Positions 52,115 through 64,000 of a DNA stretch of 64,000 nucleotides are shown here, piece by piece. Below the pieces are notes generated by a model. That model did not search any database, had not been told where the DNA came from, and was given only the letters and a program-made list of their open reading frames with translations. How positions within the stretch are numbered: the first letter of the stretch is position 1; each line of letters starts with the position of its first letter. The DNA is taken from the NCBI GenBank assembly GCA_963786805.1, contig CAWBAK010000003.1:186001-250000 (forward strand). Direction: 5' to 3'. The DNA comes from CALGFI01 sp963786805. Its GTDB lineage: Bacteria > Actinomycetota > UBA4738 > HRBIN12. The position numbers were made by a program, and so were the translations under genes.

Positions 52115-53283
52115 CAGAGGACGTCCGCCGCGTGACGTTCGTCGTGACGCGGCTGAACATCGGTGGAGTCACGCGGCAGATCCACCTGCTCCACGCGGCC
52201 CTCGCATCGCACGGCTTTCAGCCTACGGTCGTCTTCGGGCGCGAGGGCTTCCGCGAAGGCCGAATCGAACTCAACGGCCCGAACGCACGCGGGTTGCCCG
52301 CGTTCGTCAGAGGGCCACGCCCTCTGAACGACGCGAGAACGTACCGAGAGATCGGCAGGATGTTGCGCGACCAACGCCCTTCGGTCGTTCACACGCACCT
52401 CGCGAAGGCGGGCACCCTCGGCCGGATCGCCGCACGGCGCGCGCGGGTGCCGGTGGTCGTGCATACGTTCCACGGACACGTCCTTCGCGGGTACTTCCCG
52501 CCGTTCATCTCGCGAGCGTTCCTCGAGGTCGAGCGCACGCTGGCCCGCAGGACGGATGCGCTCATCGCCGTCTCTGAGAGCGTTCGGGACGATCTGCTGT
52601 CCCTGGGTGTCGGAACGCCACCGAAGTGGCGAGTGATCCCGGTCGGCGTGGAGCTCGACGCCTTCATGGGAGAGCTTCCCGACGCCACGAGCGCTCGTGC
52701 CGAACTCGTTCTCCCGGTCGCCGGACCTCTCGTCGGGATCGTCGGGCGATTGGCACCGGTGAAAGATCTCGACACGTTCCTGGCCGCTGCGGCTCTCATC
52801 GGTCACAAGAGGCCAGATGCGACCTTCGTGATCGCCGGAGACGGGGAGCTCCGAGGATCCGTCGAGAAGCGCGCCCGGGAGCTCCTCGGCGATCGCGTGC
52901 GTTTCCTCGGCTGGGTGGAGGACCTTCCCAAGCTGTACGCGGCATTGGACGTGGTGGTCCTGACATCGAGGAACGAGGGGACGCCGATGAGTTTGATCGA
53001 GGCGGGTGCAGCCGGGCGGCCCGTGGTTGCCACCGCGGTCGGCGGTGTCCCCGAGGTCGTCCAGGACGGGCGCACCGGCTGGCTCGTTCCCGGGGGCGAC
53101 ACGCACGCGGTCGCCGGCCGGGTGCTCGATCTGGTCGATGATCCTAGATCTGCGAGGGCGTTCTCCGAGGCGGCGCGGAAACTGGTCGTCAGTCGGTTCT
53201 CGGCTGCCCGGATGGTTGCCGACCACGCCGCGCTGTACGAAGAGCTGCTCGAGAGGCGAGGGTTGAGCCGGGACGGCAGGTGA
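52111..53283 (+). CDS. Glycosyltransferase, GT4 family
   Basis: A 390-residue GT-B enzyme. FVVTRLNIGGVTRQIHLLHA starts the N-terminal domain, VVHTHLAKAGTLGRIAARRA and VHTFHGHVLRGYFPPFISR follow, and the donor domain has VGIVGRLAPVKDLDTFLAAA and SRNEGTPMSLIEAGAAGRPV. It resembles WbnK/EpsD-like transferases. ATG 52111 is coupled to the preceding gene (ATGA). It is the last glycan gene before the ribosomal promoter at 53327. Confidence 0.88.
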   Translation: MTEDVRRVTFVVTRLNIGGVTRQIHLLHAALASHGFQPTVVFGREGFREGRIELNGPNARGLPAFVRGPRPLNDARTYREIGRMLRDQRPSVVHTHLAKAGTLGRIAARRARVPVVVHTFHGHVLRGYFPPFISRAFLEVERTLARRTDALIAVSESVRDDLLSLGVGTPPKWRVIPVGVELDAFMGELPDATSARAELVLPVAGPLVGIVGRLAPVKDLDTFLAAAALIGHKRPDATFVIAGDGELRGSVEKRARELLGDRVRFLGWVEDLPKLYAALDVVVLTSRNEGTPMSLIEAGAAGRPVVATAVGGVPEVVQDGRTGWLVPGGDTHAVAGRVLDLVDDPRSARAFSEAARKLVVSRFSAARMVADHAALYEELLERRGLSRDGR

Positions 53284-53326
53284 GCCGGTGCCTGGGAAGT
53301 CTGCCTCGCCGCTCTGCTGGCTTCGT

Positions 53327-53356
53327 TTGTCGAGTCATTCTCCGCCCCGGTACCCT
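53327..53356 (+). promoter_or_regulatory. Sigma-70-like promoter for rplJ-rplL
   Basis: TTGTCG (53327-53332), an 18-base spacer and TACCCT (53351-53356). It lies 129 bases before the rplJ start and just after the last glycan gene, which fits an independent promoter for the L10 operon after the insertion of the glycan block. Confidence 0.6.
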
Positions 53357-53484
53357 TGCCCGAGCCGCAGACCGCAGGGGCGCCGCATGATCCGGCCACG
53401 CCGGTACCTGCCGAGGCGAGAGACGGGCACCACGCGCGCCTCCGCGTTTCTGCGGGGGCGTGTTTTCGTTTTCGTGGAGGCGCG
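53357..53484 (+). promoter_or_regulatory. Structured rplJ leader with terminator-like hairpin
   Basis: The leader includes a stem at 53438-53445/53452-53459 (GCCTCCGC with GCGGGGGC, loop GTTTCT), extendable outward by a few pairs, then TTTTCGTTTTCG at 53463-53474, and the ribosome-binding site TGGAGG just before ATG 53485. A hairpin plus T run ahead of rplJ suggests attenuation, as in the known L10 leader class, in which L10 binds its own mRNA. I did not find the conserved kink-turn of that class with certainty. Confidence 0.5.
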
Positions 53485-54330
53485 ATGCCGAACGCTGAGA
53501 AGATCGCGAAGGTCGAGGCCCTGAAGGGGCGTATCGAGAGCGCCGAGGCCCTGCTCCTCACCGAGTACCGAGGCCTCACCGTCCACGACGCCACGGAGCT
53601 CCGCCGCTCGCTGTCGGATCAGGCGCGGTTCTCGGTGGTGAAGAACACGCTGATGCAGCGCGCAGCGGGGGAGGCGGGGATCGAGGAGCTGAAGACGCTC
53701 CTGGAAGGCCCGACCGCGGTGGCGTTCGTCAGCGGCGACGTGGTCTCGGTGGCCAAGAAGGTCGTCGACGCCTCGAAGAAGTACCCGTCGCTCGTCCTCA
53801 AGGGCGCGTACATGGAGGGCAAGGTGCTCGGGCCGTCCGAGGCCCAAGCGCTCGCGACCTTGGACTCGCGCGACGTCATGCTCTCCAAGATCGCCGGGAT
53901 GCTGAAGTCCGAGATGACCCGCGCGGCATCGATGTTCCAGGCGTTGCAGAGCCGGTTCCTCGGCGTCCTCGAGGCCTACCGGGAGAAGCTGACCCCCGAG
54001 GAGGCCCGGCTCCGAGGCGGCTGCTCCCGAGAGCGCTGCCGAAACGGTCCCACCGGAGGCGCCGACCGCCGAGGCCGCTGAGGTCCCCGATCAGGACGCA
54101 GCCGCCGAGGCCGCCTCCGAGGAGACCGCTCTCGGCGAGACCGAGGTGGCACCCACCGCCGAGGCCGACCCCGAGGCCGACATCGCCGAGCCGTCCGAGA
54201 GCGAGGCTCTGGCCGATGAGCCGGAGGCACCATCAGAGGAAGCCGTAGACGAGTCAGTGGACGAGCCAGTGCCAGGAAAAACGAGCCAGGAAACGAGCCA
54301 GGAAACGAGCCAGGAAACGAGGAGGAGTGA
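53485..54330 (+). CDS. rplJ: 50S ribosomal protein L10 with acidic C-terminal tail and two compensating frame breaks
   Basis: The L10 body is clear: PNAEKIAKVEALKGRIESAE, LLLTEYRGLTVHDATELRRS, FSVVKNTLMQRA, GPTAVAFVSGD, VLKGAYMEGK and a C-terminal helix MLKSEMTRAASMFQALQSRF. ATG 53485 follows TGGAGG. After residue 172 the first frame becomes Arg-rich and stops at 54081. Deleting one C at 54005-54007 opens a long Ala/Glu tail in another frame (GSEAAAPESAAE, EVPDQDAAAEAASEE), and a change at the five A's of 54277-54281 leads to NEPGNEPGNEEE and a stop at 54330. The whole span is exactly 282 codons. L10 anchors L7/L12 on the ribosome; long acidic tails occur in some actinobacteria. Confidence 0.82.
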
Positions 54331-54332
54331 CG

Positions 54333-54722
54333 ATGGCGAAGATCAGCGCAGACGACCTGCTCGAGCGGTTCAAGGAGATGACCCTGCTCGAGCTCTCGGA
54401 CTTCATCAAGAAGTTCGAGGAGACCTTCGACGTGACGGCGGCGGCGGCCGCGCCGGTGATGATGGCCGGCACCGCGGGCGCGGGAGCGGGCGCCGAGGAG
54501 GCCGAAGAGCAGACCGAGTTCGACGTGGTCCTCACGGGCGCCGGTGACAAGAAGATCCAGGTCATCAAGGAGGTTCGCGCCCTCACGAGCCTCGGCCTCA
54601 AGGAGGCCAAGGATCTGGTGGACGGAGCGCCGAACCCGGTCCTCGAGCGCGTGACGAAGGAAGCGGCCGACCAGGCCAAGGAGAAGCTCGAAGCCGCGGG
54701 AGCGAGCGTCGAGATCAAGTAG
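54333..54722 (+). CDS. rplL: 50S ribosomal protein L7/L12
   Basis: A 129-residue L12. The N-terminal dimerisation domain is ISADDLLERFKEMTLLELSD, the hinge is Ala/Gly-rich (AAAAAPVMMAGTAGAGAGAE), and the C-terminal factor-binding domain has EFDVVLTGAGDKKIQVIKEV and SLGLKEAKDLVDGAPNPVLE. ATG 54333 was chosen, since AGGAGG lies six to seven bases upstream; GTG 54327 is in frame but too close. A strong terminator follows. Confidence 0.96.
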   Translation: MAKISADDLLERFKEMTLLELSDFIKKFEETFDVTAAAAAPVMMAGTAGAGAGAEEAEEQTEFDVVLTGAGDKKIQVIKEVRALTSLGLKEAKDLVDGAPNPVLERVTKEAADQAKEKLEAAGASVEIK

Positions 54723-54754
54723 GCCGTCGGTAGGCCGAAGGTCTGTACTTTCGC

Positions 54755-54786
54755 GAAGGCGGGGCACGAGCCCCGCCTTCTGCTTT
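54755..54786 (+). terminator. Intrinsic terminator after rplL
   Basis: An 11-pair perfect stem (GAAGGCGGGGC, 54755-54765, with GCCCCGCCTTC, 54770-54780) and a four-base loop, followed by TGCTTT. This should end the rplJ-rplL transcript before the HTH gene. Confidence 0.8.
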
Positions 54787-54846
54787 GCAGCGCCTAGTCA
54801 ACGAGCGGTAGATTCCCGGAGCAACGACTAGGGGGGCTAGTTGACG

Positions 54847-55245
54847 ATGAGGGACGAACGAACATTCGGGCAACGCCTGCGCGAGACTCGGATCAAAGCC
54901 GGGTTCTCGCAGTCGGACCTTGAAGAGATCTCCGGGATCCCGAAGGCACGCCTTTCGCGGTACGAGAACGGACACGTCGCCCCGTCGATCCAGACGCTCG
55001 AACGGCTGGCGCGGGCACTGACCGTCTCTGAGGCCTCGCTGCTCGGCGACGACCGGGCGCTGATGGAGGAGTTCTTCAACGTCCTCACAGCGCGGGGCGT
55101 CAGGATCCAGACGAGCGAGCAGGCGATGGCCCTCGGCAAGGCGGTCGCGGACATCGCACGGGCGCTGGGGATGGTGGACGAGTCCGCCATCGAGCCCGGT
55201 GCGGCGGCGTCGGCCGAGTCGGCCGACGCGCTCGTGCAGCTCTGA
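54847..55245 (+). CDS. XRE-type helix-turn-helix regulator
   Basis: A 132-residue protein. The N-terminal 70 residues form a Cro/XRE domain: FGQRLRETRIKAGFSQSDLE, SGIPKARLSRYENGHVAPSI, QTLERLARALTVSEASLLGD. The C-terminal part is helical (MEEFFNVLTARGVRIQTSE, ALGKAVADIARALGMV) with no known ligand motif. ATG 54847 was chosen; TTG 54841 is in frame and closer to the AGGGGGG run. It lies between the rplL terminator and the rpoB promoters, an unusual place for a regulator. Target genes are unknown. Confidence 0.83.
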   Translation: MRDERTFGQRLRETRIKAGFSQSDLEEISGIPKARLSRYENGHVAPSIQTLERLARALTVSEASLLGDDRALMEEFFNVLTARGVRIQTSEQAMALGKAVADIARALGMVDESAIEPGAAASAESADALVQL

Positions 55246-55323
55246 GTGCAGGCCGTCCGGGCAGGCTAGGGCCACGAGTCCAAAGGTCCGATCCGCCATC
55301 GGCGGATACCCAGCCAAACCCGG

Positions 55324-55352
55324 TTGACCACAGCGCCGAAGGGGGGTAACCT
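55324..55352 (+). promoter_or_regulatory. Promoter P1 of rpoB
   Basis: TTGACC (55324-55329), a 17-base spacer, TAACCT (55347-55352). Both hexamers agree well with the housekeeping consensus. It lies 131 bases before the rpoB start. Confidence 0.75.
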
Positions 55353-55386
55353 TCGGGCCGATTCGACCGGGTTCCCCGCCCGGGGG

Positions 55387-55415
55387 TTGACGCTGCCTGG
55401 ACCCCCTCCTAGACT
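55387..55415 (+). promoter_or_regulatory. Promoter P2 of rpoB
   Basis: TTGACG (55387-55392), a 17-base spacer, TAGACT (55410-55415). It lies 68 bases before the rpoB start and 63 bases after P1, giving two tandem housekeeping-type promoters. Confidence 0.75.
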
Positions 55416-55482
55416 GTTCGTTTGCCGTGCCGCATCCCGCCTGCACGTCCAGGCGCCTCGTTCACCCTGGGGGGGATAGTTC

Positions 55483-58935
<3,453 letters not shown>

Positions 58936-59019
58936 TCAGGGGTCCTTTCAGGGGTTTCGGGAACACGCAAGCGTTGAATCAGATGCAGGTGGGCGCACCA
59001 CGGCGAGGAGGCCTTCTCA

Positions 59020-62946
<3,927 letters not shown>

Positions 62947-62952
62947 GGCGTC

Positions 62953-62983
62953 GGTGTGGCGGCCGCGAAGCGGCCGCCACACC
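62953..62983 (+). terminator. Hairpin after rpoC, likely terminator
   Basis: A 14-pair perfect stem (GGTGTGGCGGCCGC with GCGGCCGCCACACC) with a GAA loop, seven bases after the rpoC stop. No T run follows, so it is either an atypical GC-rich terminator or a transcript-stabilising hairpin. Confidence 0.65.
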
Positions 62984-63104
62984 AGCAAGGCCGTTCCGTG
63001 CCCCAGCTGGGTGATCACGGGATAAGTCTCAGGTCTCGCACCCCCGACCCGTGCCCAGCCTCGGCGCCAGGTGCCGTGCCCGGGTGGCCGCTTCACGGCT
63101 TTCG

Positions 63105-63134
63105 TTGACACGCACGAGCCGTGCTTAGTACCGT
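63105..63134 (+). promoter_or_regulatory. Promoter upstream of rpsL
   Basis: A perfect -35 TTGACA (63105-63110), an 18-base spacer and TACCGT (63129-63134). It lies within the 365-base gap between rpoC and rpsL, which otherwise holds the terminator hairpin, about 120 bases with no clear signal, and the structured leader. Confidence 0.72.
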
Positions 63135-63311
63135 TGTTGGTCCGAGCCGGACTCGGCGGGCGAGTCCGGCATCTAGCGTGCTTCCAGGGGGTCGTCCGAG
63201 GGACAACCTGCTCCCAACGCTGTTTCCCTGGAAGCCGGGCCCGCGGTCCGGCTTCATCGTTTTTCGGGCCTCCGGTTCGGTTGAAAAGTCAAGAGTGCAG
63301 GCGAGAGGACC
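63135..63311 (+). promoter_or_regulatory. Structured rpsL leader with attenuator-like terminator
   Basis: Three pairings can be drawn in this untranslated stretch. Stem A: GCCGGACTCG with CGAGTCCGGC (63146-63155/63161-63170). Stem B: CTTCCAGGG with CCCTGGAAG (63181-63189/63226-63234). Stem C: GAAGCCGGGCC with GGTCCGGCTTC (63231-63241/63245-63255), followed by ATCG and TTTTT, a good intrinsic terminator about 50 bases before rpsL. B and C share bases 63231-63234, so they compete. This suggests control by attenuation; the ligand could be a ribosomal protein. It does not match a leader class I can name. Confidence 0.55.
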
Positions 63312-63686
63312 ATGCCCACGATCCAGCAGCTCGTCCGGAGCGGCCGGAAACGGCCGAAAGAGAAGACCAAGGCCCCGGCCCTCAAGGGCTCCCCGCAGCG
63401 GCGGGGCGTCTGCACGCGCGTGTACACGACCACCCCGAAGAAGCCGAACTCGGCGCTTCGCAAGGTCGCCCGCGTCCGACTGACCTCGCAGGTCGAGGTC
63501 ACCGCGTACATCCCCGGCGTGGGTCACAACCTGCAGGAGCACTCGATCGTGCTCATCCGCGCCGGCCGCGTTCGAGACCTGCCGGGCGTCCGCTACAAGG
63601 TCATCCGCGGAACCCTGGACACCGCCGGCGTGCGCGACCGGAAGAAGGCTCGCTCGCGCTACGGCGCGAAGAAGGTCGGCGAGTAG
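63312..63686 (+). CDS. rpsL: 30S ribosomal protein S12
   Basis: A 124-residue S12, normal length: PTIQQLVRSGRKRPKEKTKA, RVYTTTPKKPNSALRKVARV, HNLQEHSIVLIRAGRVRDLP and KKARSRYGAKKVGE. Lys43 in TPKKPNS is kept, but residue 88, normally Lys in GGRVKDLPG, is Arg here. In M. tuberculosis and E. coli (K87/K88) this exchange gives streptomycin resistance. ATG 63312 follows GAGAGGACC. rpsG begins two bases after the stop. Confidence 0.97.
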   Translation: MPTIQQLVRSGRKRPKEKTKAPALKGSPQRRGVCTRVYTTTPKKPNSALRKVARVRLTSQVEVTAYIPGVGHNLQEHSIVLIRAGRVRDLPGVRYKVIRGTLDTAGVRDRKKARSRYGAKKVGE

Positions 63687-63688
63687 TC

Positions 63689-64000
63689 ATGCCGCGCAAG
63701 GGACCTGCCGTACACCGCGAGATCCAACCGGACCCGGTCTACCAGAACGTCCTGGTCACGCAGCTGATCAACAAGGTGCTGCTGGACGGGAAGAAGACGC
63801 TCGCCGAGCGCACCGTGTACAAGGCGCTCGAGGTGATCAGCGAGCGGACCGCGAACGACCCGGTCATCACCTTGAAGAAGGCGGTCGAGAACGTGCGTCC
63901 GATGCTCGAGGTGCGCTCCCGGCGCGTCGGGGGGGCGAACTACCAGGTGCCCGTCGAGGTCCGGCCGACTCGCGGCACGACGCTGGCGCTGCGCTGGCTC
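63689..64000 (+). CDS. rpsG: 30S ribosomal protein S7, N-terminal part
   Basis: The gene starts at ATG 63689 and is cut by the window end after 104 codons. The protein opens MPRKGPAVHREIQPDPVYQN and includes LINKVLLDGKKTLAERTVYK, TLKKAVENVRPMLEVRSRRV and GGANYQVPVEVRPTRG, all standard for S7, which nucleates the 30S head. The str operon order rpsL-rpsG suggests that fusA follows outside the window. Confidence 0.97.
   Translation, partial: MPRKGPAVHREIQPDPVYQNVLVTQLINKVLLDGKKTLAERTVYKALEVISERTANDPVITLKKAVENVRPMLEVRSRRVGGANYQVPVEVRPTRGTTLALRWL

Noticed and set aside
34543..53330. The glycan block as a mobile genomic island
   Set aside because: No integrase, transposase, flanking direct repeat or tRNA target is visible at either edge, and base composition looks like the surroundings by eye.
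54146..54547. A separate gene for an acidic protein overlapping rplL
   Set aside because: Its first part is better explained as the L10 tail and its second part is a shadow of rplL.

Overview
The window is a GC-rich, densely packed bacterial chromosome segment. Many genes start with GTG or TTG, and neighbours are often joined by 4-base GTGA or ATGA overlaps. Gene content and order point to the phylum Actinomycetota: a nuo cluster end, a polyprenyl synthase, a second partial nuo cluster, htpX, yajQ, tRNA-Tyr/Thr/Met, rpmG, hadA-hadB-like dehydratases, tRNA-Trp, secE, nusG, rplK, rplA, then rplJ, rplL, rpoB, rpoC, rpsL and rpsG. I recall a very similar backbone from Streptomyces, but the accessory content differs and the proteins do not look like Streptomyces copies. 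A deep-branching or uncultured actinobacterium is my inference; genus cannot be read from this.

Layout. 1-10.4 kb: the end of one nuoN, a long-chain polyprenyl diphosphate synthase (probably for the menaquinone tail), then nuoA-B-C-H-I-J-K-L-M-N with no nuoD, E, F or G. 10.5-14.3 kb: HtpX protease, HAD hydrolase, HemL-like aminomutase, YajQ and tRNA-Tyr. 14.4-17.7 kb: a stressosome operon (rsbR-rsbS-rsbT-rsbX-like phosphatase) ending in a HisKA_3 sensor kinase whose N-terminus resembles the RsbT-docking domain of RsbU. 17.9-20.6 kb: small conserved proteins, tRNA-Thr and membrane proteins. 20.9-26.1 kb: a lipoprotein plus MacB/FtsX-type ABC exporter with two ATPases, one carrying an AbrB-like tail. 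26.2-28.2 kb: tRNA-Met, rpmG, a NarL-type response regulator and the dehydratase pair. 28.3-31.7 kb: a coiled-coil protein and an O-antigen-ligase-like protein. 31.8-34.5 kb: tRNA-Trp, secE, nusG, rplK, rplA.

From 34.5 to 53.3 kb the ribosomal cluster is split by about 19 kb of cell-surface genes: a large membrane protein, a TPR lipoprotein, a collagen-like protein, UDP-sugar dehydrogenase and epimerases, a WecA-like initiating transferase, glycosyltransferases (one a tandem fusion), methyltransferases and a flippase. With the ligase at 30-31.7 kb these cover nucleotide-sugar supply, initiation, elongation, export and ligation of a surface glycan. From 53.3 kb the ribosomal/RNA polymerase genes resume, with good sigma-70-like promoters before rplJ, rpoB (two) and rpsL and terminator-like hairpins in the rplJ and rpsL leaders.

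Several conserved genes (nuoL, the ABC permease and first ATPase, nusG, the UDP-sugar dehydrogenase, rplJ, and the collagen-like gene four times) are broken by single-base shifts in otherwise intact coding sequence. Shifts in essential genes such as nusG and rplJ make sequencing or assembly indels the simplest explanation. I saw no insertion sequence, phage, integrase or CRISPR array.
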